64,000 nucleotides of DNA, taken from assembly GCF_023073315.1 (NCBI RefSeq), contig NZ_JADPJH010000026.1, positions 216,167 through 280,166 of the forward strand. Reading direction: 5' to 3'. Each line of letters begins with the position of its first letter. The first letter of the stretch is position 1. Shown piece by piece: positions 55,524 through 64,000 of the stretch. This DNA is from Bradyrhizobium sp. 1. Its GTDB lineage: Bacteria; Pseudomonadota; Alphaproteobacteria; Rhizobiales; Xanthobacteraceae. The notes beneath the pieces were generated by a model. That model searched no databases and had not been told where the DNA came from. It saw only the letters and a list, made by a program, of their open reading frames with translations. Made by a program: the position numbers and the translations under genes.

Positions 55524-55683
55524 CACCTCTCCCCTTGCGGGAGAGGTCGGATCGCATCGTCAGATGCGATCCGGGTGAGGGGTATCTCTCCGCGCGTCAA
55601 ACTGCCTCGTGCATCCGCGGATGCAGACCCCTCATCCGTCGCGGACTGCGTCCGCGCCACCTTCTCCCACAAGGGGGGAAGGA
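55524..55683. repeat. Dispersed hairpin repeat, family B, long copy with four stem-loops
   Basis: Between urtD and urtE: ACCTCTCCC/GGGAGAGGT (55525-55547), CGGATCGCATC/GATGCGATCCG (55548-55573), a perfect 16-bp palindrome TGCATCCGCGGATGCA (55610-55625) and CGCGGAC/GTCCGCG (55640-55656). The 246-base gap holds no gene. It would give a strongly folded mRNA inside the operon and could separate urtE expression from the upstream genes. Confidence 0.8.
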
Positions 55684-55727
55684 AGGTGTTCGTGCCCCAA
55701 ATGTCACGCTGAACCAGGAACACGCTG

Positions 55728-56417
55728 ATGCTGGCAATTTCAGACCTCCACGTCGCCTACGGCCAGAGCGAGGTGCTGCACGGGCTCAACGTCAAGGTCG
55801 CCGCGAACGAGATCGTGGCGATCATGGGCCGCAACGGCATGGGCAAGACCACGCTGATGAAGTCGCTGATGGGCATTTTGCCTACGAAAAGCGGCTCGGT
55901 GACCATGGACGGCGCCGAGCTTGGTGCCTTGCCGAGCTACGATCGCGTGGCCAAGGGCCTCGCCTATGTACCGCAGGGCCGCATGATCTTCTCGACCATG
56001 ACGGTGAAGGAGAACATCGAGACTGGTCTGGTCGTCTCCGGCGGGACCGAGGTGCCGGCTGATATCTACGAATTGTTTCCGGTGCTGCTGGAGATGAAGG
56101 ACCGCCGCGGCGGCAATCTCTCCGGAGGTCAGCAGCAGCAGCTCGCGATTGCGCGCGCGCTCGCGACCAAGCCGAAAGTGCTGCTGCTGGACGAGCCGAC
56201 CGAAGGTATCCAGCCGTCGATCATCAAGGAGATGGCGCGCACCCTGAAGCGCATCCGCGACGAAAAGGGGCTCTCGATCGTCGTGTCCGAGCAGGTCCTG
56301 AGTTTTGCGCTCGATATCGCCGACCGTGTGTTGGTGATCGAGAACGGCGAGATCGTGCGCGACGACCCGCGCGACGCCGTCGATGCCGCGCAGGTCTCGA
56401 AATATCTGTCCGTCTAA
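55728..56417 (+). CDS. urtE: Urea/amide ABC transporter ATP-binding protein, UrtE type
   Basis: A 229-residue LivF/UrtE-type ABC ATPase. Walker A is GRNGMGKTT (the methionine is typical of UrtE), the Q-loop is in YVPQGRMIF, the signature is LSGGQQQQLAIARAL and Walker B is LLLDEPTEGIQPS. Together with UrtD it forms the nucleotide-binding pair. The formamidase gene follows 27 bases later, behind an AAAAGGGGAG ribosome site. Confidence 0.95.
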   Translation: MLAISDLHVAYGQSEVLHGLNVKVAANEIVAIMGRNGMGKTTLMKSLMGILPTKSGSVTMDGAELGALPSYDRVAKGLAYVPQGRMIFSTMTVKENIETGLVVSGGTEVPADIYELFPVLLEMKDRRGGNLSGGQQQQLAIARALATKPKVLLLDEPTEGIQPSIIKEMARTLKRIRDEKGLSIVVSEQVLSFALDIADRVLVIENGEIVRDDPRDAVDAAQVSKYLSV

Positions 56418-56444
56418 CCAACCGTGTAAAAGGGGAGCTTCTCG

Positions 56445-57674
56445 ATGCCAGAGACACTGATCAAGGTCGATCTCACCAAGTCGGCTTACGAAAATGACAT
56501 GGTGCATAATCGCTGGCACCCCGACATCCCGATCGTGGCCTGGGTCAGTCCGGGCGACGACTTCATCATCGAGACCTATGACTGGACCGGCGGCTTCATC
56601 AAGAACAACGATTCCTCCGACGATGTGCGCGACATCGACCTCTCGATCGTGCATTTCCTGTCCGGTCCGATCGGCGTCAAAGGCGCCGAGCCCGGCGATC
56701 TGCTGGTCGTTGATCTTCTCGACGTCGGTCCGCTCAAGGAGAGCCTCTGGGGCTTCAACGGCTTCTTCTCCAAGCAGAATGGCGGCGGCTTCCTCACCGA
56801 CCATTTCCCGCTGGCGCAGAAGTCGATCTGGGACATCAAGGGCCTCTACACCTCGTCGCGTCACATTCCCGGCGTCAACTTCGCCGGCCTGATCCATCCC
56901 GGCCTGATCGGCTGTCTGCCCGATCCGAAGATGCTGGACACCTGGAACAAGCGCGAGGCCGAGCTGATCGCGACCAACCCGACCCGCGTGCCCGGCTTGG
57001 CCAATCCGCCGTTCGCGCCGACCTCTCATGGCGGCCGCGCCAAGGGCGACGTCAAGGACAAGATCGGTGCGGAAGGCGCGCGCACCGTGCCGCCGCGCGA
57101 GCATGGCGGCAATTGCGACATCAAGGATCTCTCGCGCGGCTCGAAGATCTACTTCCCGGTCTATGTGCCCGGCGCCGGTCTCTCGATGGGCGATCTGCAC
57201 TTCAGTCAGGGCGACGGCGAAATCACCTTCTGCGGTGCGATCGAGATGGCCGGCTGGCTGCATCTGAAGGTCGAGGTCATCAAGGACGGCATGGCCAAGT
57301 ACGGCGTCAAGAATCCGATCTTCAAACCGTCGCCGATCACGCCGAACTACAAGGACTATCTGATCTTCGAAGGCATCTCGGTCGACGAGCAGGGCAAGCA
57401 GCACTATCTCGACGTCACCATCGCCTATCGCCAAGCCTGCCTGAATGCGATCGAGTACCTCAAGAAGTTCGGCTACTCCGGCGCCCAGGCCTATTCGATC
57501 CTCGGCACCGCGCCGGTTCAGGGCCACATCTCCGGCGTGGTCGACGTGCCCAACGCCTGCGCCACACTGTGGCTGCCGACGGAGATTTTCGACTTCGACG
57601 TGATGCCGTCGGCGGCAGGGCCCATCAAGCACATCACCGGCGATATCCAGATGCCGATCTCGCCGGACAAATGA
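56445..57674 (+). CDS. fmdA: Formamidase
   Basis: A 409-residue member of the acetamidase/formamidase family (FmdA), which hydrolyses formamide to formate and ammonia. The length and the start LIKVDLTKSAYENDMVHNRWHPDIPIVAWV closely match Methylophilus-type FmdA, as do HPGLIGCLPD, REHGGNCDIKDLSRGSKIYFPVYVPGAGLSMGDLHFSQGDGE-type core segments (positions about 225-270) and GHISGVVDVPNAC. It sits after the ABC transporter, giving uptake and hydrolysis in one operon. The product ammonia is the likely purpose. Confidence 0.95.
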   Translation: MPETLIKVDLTKSAYENDMVHNRWHPDIPIVAWVSPGDDFIIETYDWTGGFIKNNDSSDDVRDIDLSIVHFLSGPIGVKGAEPGDLLVVDLLDVGPLKESLWGFNGFFSKQNGGGFLTDHFPLAQKSIWDIKGLYTSSRHIPGVNFAGLIHPGLIGCLPDPKMLDTWNKREAELIATNPTRVPGLANPPFAPTSHGGRAKGDVKDKIGAEGARTVPPREHGGNCDIKDLSRGSKIYFPVYVPGAGLSMGDLHFSQGDGEITFCGAIEMAGWLHLKVEVIKDGMAKYGVKNPIFKPSPITPNYKDYLIFEGISVDEQGKQHYLDVTIAYRQACLNAIEYLKKFGYSGAQAYSILGTAPVQGHISGVVDVPNACATLWLPTEIFDFDVMPSAAGPIKHITGDIQMPISPDK

Positions 57675-57683
57675 CACTGCACT

Positions 57684-57720
57684 CCCTCTCCCCGTTCTTA
57701 CGGGGAGAGGGTTGGGGTGA
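57684..57720. repeat. Hairpin repeat, family B, between fmdA and fmdB
   Basis: CCCTCTCCCCG (57684-57694) and CGGGGAGAGGG (57701-57711) form a perfect 11-bp stem with a six-base loop, followed by TTGGGGTGA. It begins ten bases after the fmdA stop. Confidence 0.75.
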
Positions 57721-57745
57721 GATAGCGGTGAGGAAGGGATACAAG

Positions 57746-58123
57746 ATGCCGGTCTATGAATATCTCTGTGACGATTGCGGTCCATTCAAGGATCTACGCC
57801 CGATGGCGGAATGCGACGATCCGCAAAACTGCCCGCACTGCGAGACGATGGCGCCGCGCGTCATCCTGACCGCGCCGAATTTCTTGTGCATGCCGGCGGA
57901 GAAGCGAAAAGCTCACGCCGTCAACGAGCGCAGCACGCACGCGCCGCAGACGCTCGCGCAGTATAAGGCCTCTCACGGCCCGGGCTGTGGCTGTTGTTCG
58001 ACGGGCAAGTCCGTGAAGGACAAGGGCTCGTCCGACAGGAAGAAGCCGGCGCGGCTGGTGACCAAGACCAGGAGCGGCGCCAAGGGTTTTCCCACTGCGC
58101 GACCCTGGATGATCAGCCACTAA
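57746..58123 (+). CDS. fmdB: FmdB-family zinc-ribbon protein
   Basis: A 125-residue protein whose first 45 residues form the FmdB zinc ribbon (MPVYEYLCDDCG and CPHC), with a basic C-terminal part containing GPGCGCC. In Methylophilus, FmdB is reported as a positive regulator of formamidase expression. Here it lies between formamidase and amidase, with GGAAGGG before the ATG. The mechanism is not clear from the sequence; RNA or DNA binding is possible. Confidence 0.88.
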   Translation: MPVYEYLCDDCGPFKDLRPMAECDDPQNCPHCETMAPRVILTAPNFLCMPAEKRKAHAVNERSTHAPQTLAQYKASHGPGCGCCSTGKSVKDKGSSDRKKPARLVTKTRSGAKGFPTARPWMISH

Positions 58124-58178
58124 CGCGGTCGCTCGATTGGCGGCAACCTCAAACGAATAAAAGACAGGAGCGCTCAAC

Positions 58179-59219
58179 ATGCTTCACGGTGACATCTCCA
58201 GCAGCAACGACACCGTCGGCGTCGCGGTGGTCAATTACAAAATGCCTCGCCTGCACACCAAGGCCGAGGTGCTCGATAACGCCCGCAAAATCGCCGACAT
58301 GGTGGTTGGCATGAAGACCGGCCTGCCCGGCATGGATCTCGTGATCTTCCCGGAATACTCCACCCAGGGCATCATGTACGACTCCAAGGAGATGTACGAG
58401 ACAGCCTGTGCGGTGCCCGGTGAAGAGACCGCAATTTTTGCCGAGGCTTGCCGCAAGGCCAAGGTGTGGGGCGTGTTCTCGCTGACCGGCGAGCGCCACG
58501 AGGAGCATCCGAACAAGGCGCCCTACAACACCCTGATCCTGATGAACGACCAGGGTGAGATCGTGCAGAAATATCGCAAGATCATGCCGTGGGTGCCGAT
58601 CGAAGGCTGGTATCCCGGCAATTGCACCTACGTTTCCGACGGCCCGAAAGGCATGAAGGTCAGCCTGATCATCTGCGACGACGGCAATTTTCCGGAGATC
58701 TGGCGCGATTGCGCCATGAAGGGCGCCGAGCTGATCGTGCGCTGCCAGGGCTACATGTATCCGGCCAAGGAACAGCAGATCATGATCTCCAAGGCGATGG
58801 CGTGGGCCAACAACGTCTATGTCGCGGTCGCCAATGCCGCCGGCTTCGACGGCGTCTATTCCTATTTCGGTCACTCCGCGATCATCGGCTTCGATGGCCG
58901 CACGCTCGGCGAATGCGGCGAGGAGGATTACGGCATCCAATACGCCCAGCTGTCGAAGCATCTGATCCGTGATGCGCGCCGCAACGGCCAGTCGCAGAAC
59001 CATCTCTACAAGCTGGTCCACCGCGGCTACACCGGCATGATCAATTCCGGCGAAAGCCCGCGCGGCGTCGCGGCGTGCCCGTATGATTTCTACAAGAACT
59101 GGATCGCTGATCCCGAAGGCACGCGCGACATGGTCGAGGCGATGACCCGCTCGACGCCGGGGACCGCCGAGTGCCCGATCGACGGCATCCCGAACGAGGC
59201 CGCAGCCAGCAATTACTGA
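58179..59219 (+). CDS. amiE: Aliphatic amidase
   Basis: A 346-residue nitrilase-superfamily amidase that hydrolyses short aliphatic amides (acetamide, propionamide, acrylamide) to the acid and ammonia. The catalytic triad falls at exactly the numbers of Pseudomonas AmiE: E59 in IFPEYS, K134 in YRKIMPW and C166 in LIICDDG. The N-terminal MLHGDISSSNDTVGVAVVNYKMPR is also characteristic. It is the last gene of the amide operon, with GACAGGAG upstream. With formamidase it widens the range of amides used as nitrogen source. Confidence 0.96.
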   Translation: MLHGDISSSNDTVGVAVVNYKMPRLHTKAEVLDNARKIADMVVGMKTGLPGMDLVIFPEYSTQGIMYDSKEMYETACAVPGEETAIFAEACRKAKVWGVFSLTGERHEEHPNKAPYNTLILMNDQGEIVQKYRKIMPWVPIEGWYPGNCTYVSDGPKGMKVSLIICDDGNFPEIWRDCAMKGAELIVRCQGYMYPAKEQQIMISKAMAWANNVYVAVANAAGFDGVYSYFGHSAIIGFDGRTLGECGEEDYGIQYAQLSKHLIRDARRNGQSQNHLYKLVHRGYTGMINSGESPRGVAACPYDFYKNWIADPEGTRDMVEAMTRSTPGTAECPIDGIPNEAAASNY

Positions 59220-59433
59220 GGCACGGGCCTCCTGATCGCATTGGACAGAATCGTGCTCTGGTTGCGGAGGCGCCGGACAAGCGTTGCGCGAGTGCAACAC
59301 CCGCCCTGAAAGTTCCCGTTTTCCGGGCAACACGGCAAGATTCCGAAACATGCCCGCAAAACTACGCAATGCTGCGTGCTAACCATCGCCCGGTGGCGCC
59401 GCAGAGCGTCCAAGGGAATGGGGTTGGTGGGGC

Positions 59434-62400
59434 GTGCGTTTACGATTGACCGAGCTTCGCCCGGGTTGGCTAGGGGCGACTTCCGTCGCGACCGTGTCAG
59501 CGGTCGTTCTCCTGGTCGCCCCCCCAGTGTTGGCGCAGGACGCGACCTGGGTTGGCGGCACCCCGAGTGCAGCAAGCAGCAACTACATCGCATTCCAGAA
59601 CTGGACCCCATCCGGGGCGCCGACCGGAACCGCCACATTCGGCGCTTCCGCGAATACCAATATTACACTCTCGACGGTGTCGAACCTGGATGGCTGGACG
59701 TTCTCCGCGGTGGCGTCCAACTACACCATTACGACGGATATCGTTGGCGCGCTGTTTTTCAATGGCGCAGGTATCTCCGTCAATGGCGGGAGCATCGACC
59801 TCATCAACGGTGGGAGTGTGCAGTTCAACAACTCAAGCACCGCGGGGGCGGCCACCATCTCGAACAACTTTTCGCTTCTGTTTTACAACACAAGTACTGC
59901 GGGTAGCGCTAACATAATCACCACGCACTCCGTGGAGTTCTTCAACAACAGTTCCCCTGACGGCTCCGCCATCACCGGCGTAGGTCCGCTGGCTAACGTC
60001 CACTTCGAGTACACGTCTGGGACTGGCAATGATCACAAGCTGACCGTCGGCTCGATTGCTGGAAGCGGCACATTCATGCTTGGTCAGAATCAACTGACCG
60101 TCGGCAGCAATAACCTCTCAACGGCGGTTGACGGTGTCGTTTCTGATGGCGTCGGTTTCACCGGCGGCTCGCTGGTCAAGATCGGTACAGGCACGTTGAC
60201 GCTAACCGGCGCCAACACCTACACAGGAGGCACCACGATCTCCGACGGCATCCTGCAGGTCGGTAACAACAGCGCGGTCGGCACCGGAACGGTGACGCTG
60301 GATGGCGGCCTGTTTCAGACCGATGGCACCGCCGACCTGACCATCGCCAACAATTTCAAGATCAACAACACGCCGGCCGGCGGCGCGATCGACGCCAACG
60401 GCGTCTCGCTGACCATCGCCGGCAACATCAGCGACGGTAACGGTCCCGGCAAGCTGACGGTGCTGGATGGCACGTTCAGTGGGGTCGGCGTCGTCACGCT
60501 GCTCGGCGCCAACACCTACACCGGCGGCACGCTCATCTGCTCTTGCGGCAGCCTAGTGCTCGGCGATTCCACCCACACGGCCTCGATCATAGGCCACGTC
60601 ACCAATGAAGGGCGCCTTGCCTTCGTCAACGCCGATACGTCGGGCATCACGACGTTGACTAATGATGGTGGCTTCACCACGTTCATGAATACGACGACCG
60701 CCGGCACGATGACCATCACCAACAAGAATGTCGGTGCAGTTGTGTTCCTGGATGCGAGCAGTGCCGGCAACGCCACGATCAAGAACCAGGGTGGCAGCGT
60801 CATGCTGTTCGGTACCAATGGCGGCACCGACACCGCGACCGCCGGCAATGCCAATATCGACAACAATAGTGCGAGCACAATCTTTGCCGCGTCGACAAAT
60901 GCCGGTACCGCCACCATCACCAACCGCAATGGCGGCGGAACCGTGTTCATCGACCAGTCGTCGGCATCAGGTGCAAACATCACCAACACCGGCGGAATTA
61001 CCTCATTCGGGCAGCCGTTCGGTACGGACGCGCCGACCGCCGGCAATGCCTTCATCACCAACAACAATGGCGGCGAAACCGACTTCAACGCCTTCGCCAC
61101 CGCGGGCAGCGCGGTCATCACCACCAATGCTGGCGGCGCGACGTACTTCTTCGACAATTCGACCGGCGGCACCGCGCAGTTCATCACCACGGGCACCGGC
61201 TTTGTCGATTTCTCCCCTGGCCTGGGGCCGAACGGTGACGGCCGTATTCCCGTGGGCTCGGTTGCGGGCTCCGGCTTCTATTACATTGGCGCCGGCAACA
61301 CGCTGGTGATCGGCGGCAACAATCTGTCGACGATGGTCAGCGGCGTGATCGCGGACACCAATCCGTGCGGCTGCGGTGGGCCCGGCCCGGGTAACCTCGA
61401 GAAGGACGGGGCAGGCACACTGGCTCTGTCCGGCGTCAACACCTATACCGGCAGCACGACCGTCAATGGCGGTATCCTGCAGGTTGATGGCTCGATCGCA
61501 TCTTCGAGCCTGACCACTGTGAATGCCGGCGGTGCGCTGACGGGCGTCGGCACCGTCGGCAACACCGTGATCGCGAATGGCGGTATCTTCCTGCCAGGCA
61601 ACGGTACGCCGGGCGCGTCGATGACGGTTGCCGGCAATCTCGCCTTCCAGTCCGGCGCGCTTTATCTTGTCAGCATAAACTCGACCACCTCGAGCTTCAC
61701 CAACGTGACCGGCAGCGCGACGCTCAATGGCTCGGTCGGCGTCAGCGTGGCGGCCGGCACGACGCTGGCCAAGCAATATACGATCCTCACCACGACGAGC
61801 GGCCGCAGCGGCACGTTCAGCGGCGTCGACACGGTCGGTGCATCGGGAGCGACAGCCACCCTCAGCTACGATGGCAACAACGTCCATCTGAATTTCGCGT
61901 TGGATTACGGCGCCAAGGGCAATCTCAACGCCAACCAGGCCAATGTCGCCAATACGCTGACGAACTTCTTCAATGCCAATGGTGGCATCAACGCCGCCTT
62001 TGCGAACCTCTCGCCGTCCGGCCTGACGCAGGCCTCCGGCGAATCCGCGACGGGATCGCAGCAGACGACGTTCAATGCGATGAACCTGTTCATCAGCCTG
62101 CTCACCGACGTGTTCGGCTCGGGGCGCAGTGGCACGCCTGGTGCGACGCCGTATGCCGACGACACCAGCGCGACTGCCTATGCCGCGACCGGCAAGCGAC
62201 CAAGCGACGCCTTCGCTTCGGTCTACCGCAAGGCGCCCCCGCCGGCGTTCGAGCAGCGCTGGGACGTGTGGGCAGCCGGCTTTGGCGGCTCGCAGACGAC
62301 CGACGGGAATGCTGCGCTTGGCTCGAACAACACCAGCAGCAGCGTCTATGGCACTGCCGTCGGTCTCGACTATCGCTTCTCGCCGTCGACAATCGCCGGT

Positions 62401-63093
62401 TTCGCGCTGGCCGGAGGCGGCACCGGCTTCAACGTCAACGGGCTCGGCTGGGGCCGTTCGGACCTGTTCCAGGCCGGCGCCTTCGTGCGCCATACGATCG
62501 GCCCGGCCTACATCACGGCCGCACTGGCCTATGGCTGGCAGGACGTCACCACCAACCGCATCGTCACGGCCGCCGGCGTCGATCAGTTGCGCGCGCAATT
62601 CAACGCCAACGCCTTCTCGGGCCGTGTCGAGGGCGGCTACCGCTATGCCACGCAATGGATCGGCCTGACGCCCTATGCGGCGCTCCAGGCCACCATGTTC
62701 AGCCTTCCGAACTATTCGGAGTTCGCGGTGGTCGGCAGCAACAATTTTGCGCTCAACTATGCCGCCAAGGACGTCACCAGCACGCGCACCGAGCTCGGCC
62801 TGCGCGCGGACAGGTCGTTCGCCGCCGCCGGCGGCCTGATGACCCTGCGCGGTCGCCTCGCCTGGGCGCATGACTTCAATCCTGATCGCACCGTCGGCGC
62901 CGTGTTCCAGGCGCTGCCGGGCGCAGCCTTCGTCGTCAACGGTGCCGCACAGTCGCGCGATTCAGCGCTGACCACGGCGGCGGTGCAGGTGAACTGGATG
63001 AACGGCTGGTCAGCGTCGGCGACCTTCGAGGGTGAATTCTCGAACGTCACCCGCTCCTACGCCGGCAAGGGCGTCGTGCGCTACGCGTGGTAA
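59434..63093 (+). CDS. Autotransporter with passenger-associated repeats and C-terminal beta-barrel
   Basis: A 1219-residue type V secreted protein. A signal peptide (to about residue 35, VLAQ) leads a beta-helical passenger rich in Gly, Asn and Thr. It contains passenger-associated repeats (GTGTLTLTGANTYTGGTTISDGIL-like near 255, GAGTLALSGVNTYTGSTTVNGGIL-like near 665) and, between about 390 and 590, tandem short repeats of the form TAGNAxITNNxGG. A 12-strand barrel domain fills the last 280 residues and ends in YAGKGVVRYAW, with the terminal aromatic residue needed for membrane insertion. No protease motif is seen, so an adhesin is the simplest idea. The start is a GTG at 59434. Confidence 0.9.
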   Translation: MRLRLTELRPGWLGATSVATVSAVVLLVAPPVLAQDATWVGGTPSAASSNYIAFQNWTPSGAPTGTATFGASANTNITLSTVSNLDGWTFSAVASNYTITTDIVGALFFNGAGISVNGGSIDLINGGSVQFNNSSTAGAATISNNFSLLFYNTSTAGSANIITTHSVEFFNNSSPDGSAITGVGPLANVHFEYTSGTGNDHKLTVGSIAGSGTFMLGQNQLTVGSNNLSTAVDGVVSDGVGFTGGSLVKIGTGTLTLTGANTYTGGTTISDGILQVGNNSAVGTGTVTLDGGLFQTDGTADLTIANNFKINNTPAGGAIDANGVSLTIAGNISDGNGPGKLTVLDGTFSGVGVVTLLGANTYTGGTLICSCGSLVLGDSTHTASIIGHVTNEGRLAFVNADTSGITTLTNDGGFTTFMNTTTAGTMTITNKNVGAVVFLDASSAGNATIKNQGGSVMLFGTNGGTDTATAGNANIDNNSASTIFAASTNAGTATITNRNGGGTVFIDQSSASGANITNTGGITSFGQPFGTDAPTAGNAFITNNNGGETDFNAFATAGSAVITTNAGGATYFFDNSTGGTAQFITTGTGFVDFSPGLGPNGDGRIPVGSVAGSGFYYIGAGNTLVIGGNNLSTMVSGVIADTNPCGCGGPGPGNLEKDGAGTLALSGVNTYTGSTTVNGGILQVDGSIASSSLTTVNAGGALTGVGTVGNTVIANGGIFLPGNGTPGASMTVAGNLAFQSGALYLVSINSTTSSFTNVTGSATLNGSVGVSVAAGTTLAKQYTILTTTSGRSGTFSGVDTVGASGATATLSYDGNNVHLNFALDYGAKGNLNANQANVANTLTNFFNANGGINAAFANLSPSGLTQASGESATGSQQTTFNAMNLFISLLTDVFGSGRSGTPGATPYADDTSATAYAATGKRPSDAFASVYRKAPPPAFEQRWDVWAAGFGGSQTTDGNAALGSNNTSSSVYGTAVGLDYRFSPSTIAGFALAGGGTGFNVNGLGWGRSDLFQAGAFVRHTIGPAYITAALAYGWQDVTTNRIVTAAGVDQLRAQFNANAFSGRVEGGYRYATQWIGLTPYAALQATMFSLPNYSEFAVVGSNNFALNYAAKDVTSTRTELGLRADRSFAAAGGLMTLRGRLAWAHDFNPDRTVGAVFQALPGAAFVVNGAAQSRDSALTTAAVQVNWMNGWSASATFEGEFSNVTRSYAGKGVVRYAW

Positions 63094-63096
63094 GCT

Positions 63097-63927
63097 CTAT
63101 CGCTTCTGCTGTGGCGGTTTGCGCGGCGGGCGAGGGGCGGCGGCGGGCGCGGGCGTTCCGCTCATCTTGTTGGCGGCCTCGCTGAGGTCGAGCAGGGTGC
63201 GACGGCCGTCTTCGAGATAGCTCGCCGATTTCCTCTTCATGGTATCGGCAAGCTCGTGCAGCCCCTTGATCTTCTCGAACAGCTCGTCGGCCTTGCCGTC
63301 GACGAAGCCGGGCATCACGCTTTCGATCTTGGTGACTGCCTTGTCGAAGCCGGCGAAGGCGGTGTCGACCTTGGCCATGACGGAATCGATTTCGCCGCCC
63401 TTGCTCCTGAGATCTGCGGTGTAGTTCTCGAACGTGCGTAGACCCTCCTTGATCGCCGGGGCGTTGCTGACGATCGTGCGGTCGACGCTGTGCAGCGTGT
63501 CGACGATCGACTCGGCATCGCTGAGATCGGCGGTCAACACGGGGACGCCGTCGGCATCGAGCGGCACCGGAGGCGCGGACGGCGCGCCGCCGATCAGCGA
63601 GACCGCGGCAACGCCGGTGAGGCCCTGGAACTCGATGCCCGCCACGGTGTCCTTGCGGATCGGCGCGGCGTTATCGAGCGACACCAGCGCCACAACCTTG
63701 CGCGGATTGTCCAGCTTGATTGACAGGATCTGGCCCGCCGGCACGCCATCGAAATTGACCGGCCCGCCGCGTCGCAGTCCGCTGGCGGAACCGCCTTCGA
63801 ACACCACGCGCAACTGGCTGCGGCTCTGGGCGGTGCGCCATTTCTGCACGCCGAGCAAGCCGCCGAACGCCACGGCAATCACCGCCAGCGTCGCCGTTCC
63901 GATCACAAGATTGCTCGCGCGTGCCAT
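63097..63927 (-). CDS. MCE/MlaD-family lipid-transport protein
   Basis: A 276-residue inner-membrane-anchored protein. The N-terminal helix (about residues 6-26) is followed by the MCE domain (about 38-115; FEGGSASGLRRGGPVNFDGVPAGQILSIKLD and GIEFQGLTGVAAVSLIGG) and a helical tail that would form the tunnel stalk, ending in a proline-rich segment. MlaD-type proteins bind phospholipids for an ABC transporter between the two membranes. The permease and ATPase genes would lie beyond the window end. The ATG at 63927 is chosen. It is convergent with the autotransporter, three bases apart. Confidence 0.9.
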   Translation of the reverse strand: MARASNLVIGTATLAVIAVAFGGLLGVQKWRTAQSRSQLRVVFEGGSASGLRRGGPVNFDGVPAGQILSIKLDNPRKVVALVSLDNAAPIRKDTVAGIEFQGLTGVAAVSLIGGAPSAPPVPLDADGVPVLTADLSDAESIVDTLHSVDRTIVSNAPAIKEGLRTFENYTADLRSKGGEIDSVMAKVDTAFAGFDKAVTKIESVMPGFVDGKADELFEKIKGLHELADTMKRKSASYLEDGRRTLLDLSEAANKMSGTPAPAAAPRPPRKPPQQKR

Positions 63928-63977
63928 CAGGTGCGATTCTACGGCCAAAGCGGGGAAGTTGGAAGAAGGTCGCAATG

Positions 63978-64000
63978 GTACGCAGGGCGGGTTAGCGAAG
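63978..64000. repeat. Dispersed hairpin repeat, family A, partial copy at window edge
   Basis: GTACGCAGGGCGGGTTAGCGAAG matches the left arm of the family A repeats at 18934 and 19960 and runs off the end of the window, so only its first part is seen. Confidence 0.7.

Noticed and set aside
55524..55683. Repeat cluster first considered as a CRISPR-like array
   Set aside because: The stems differ from each other and there are no equal-length spacers; it is a mosaic of inverted repeats.
55740..57785. 681-codon minus-strand frame opposite urtE and fmdA
   Set aside because: Both plus-strand genes have full family motifs. The antisense product is rich in Arg, Asp and His repeats typical of shadow frames.
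61003..62871. 622-codon minus-strand frame opposite the autotransporter barrel
   Set aside because: The plus-strand frame has a clear signal peptide, repeats and terminal aromatic residue. The antisense frame shows no domain.

Overview
The window looks like chromosomal DNA from a Bradyrhizobium species, probably of the B. japonicum/diazoefficiens group. The reasons are very high GC third positions throughout, several families of dispersed hairpin repeats of the kind that litter Bradyrhizobium intergenic spaces, a protocatechuate/beta-ketoadipate gene set, and an amino acid:[carrier protein] ligase whose zinc ligands (C131, E176, C279) fall at the positions I recall for the characterised Bradyrhizobium enzyme. 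I saw no rRNA, tRNA, CRISPR array, insertion sequence or phage genes. The content is ordinary chromosome with accessory metabolic modules.

Layout. 1-5.8 kb: membrane protein, cytoplasmic triple-PAS chemoreceptor, mutS. 6-9.6 kb: aromatic catabolism (pcaF, an intradiol dioxygenase, pcaH, pcaG), closed by a likely terminator. 9.8-16 kb: a membrane chemoreceptor, a phosphotransferase-like protein, and a marR-emrA-emrB efflux operon with a candidate MarR operator. 16.1-22.3 kb: zur-like regulator, DMT exporter, ispG, a TauD-type and a Rieske oxygenase, and an N-acetylmuramoyl-L-alanine amidase. 22.3-31.3 kb: a toxin-antitoxin pair whose toxin carries a one-base frameshift, a CPA1 antiporter, a class A beta-lactamase, small enzymes, a secreted caspase-like protein, DUF1345, ispA, mtgA and rpmF. 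31.4-37.2 kb: a membrane protein, a small conserved protein, and two convergent cyclic-di-GMP proteins (a predicted phosphodiesterase with a ruined GGDEF site, and a four-PAS GGDEF-EAL protein with both sites intact).

37.4-41.2 kb is an unusual island: a GNAT acyltransferase, a tRNA-synthetase-like amino acid:[carrier protein] ligase and an acyl-CoA-dehydrogenase-like flavoprotein form one operon, divergent from a dedicated 90-residue carrier protein. The ligase chemistry is known for this family; the final product, as far as I know, is not. 41.3-46.5 kb: mtnP-mtnA (methylthioadenosine salvage), a HAD hydrolase, a secreted trypsin-like protease and a Baeyer-Villiger-type monooxygenase.

46.7-59.2 kb is a sensor plus catabolic module for short amides and urea. 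On the minus strand lie a LuxR-type response regulator and a large transporter-like/histidine kinase/receiver fusion containing a cysteine-rich module. Divergent from them is a plus-strand operon of urea/amide ABC transporter genes (urtABCDE type), formamidase fmdA, zinc-ribbon fmdB and aliphatic amidase amiE. A 38-bp nested dyad sits in the divergent promoter region, and the operon carries several tandem duplications and hairpins at its gene junctions. The window ends with a large autotransporter and an MCE/MlaD-type lipid-transport protein.
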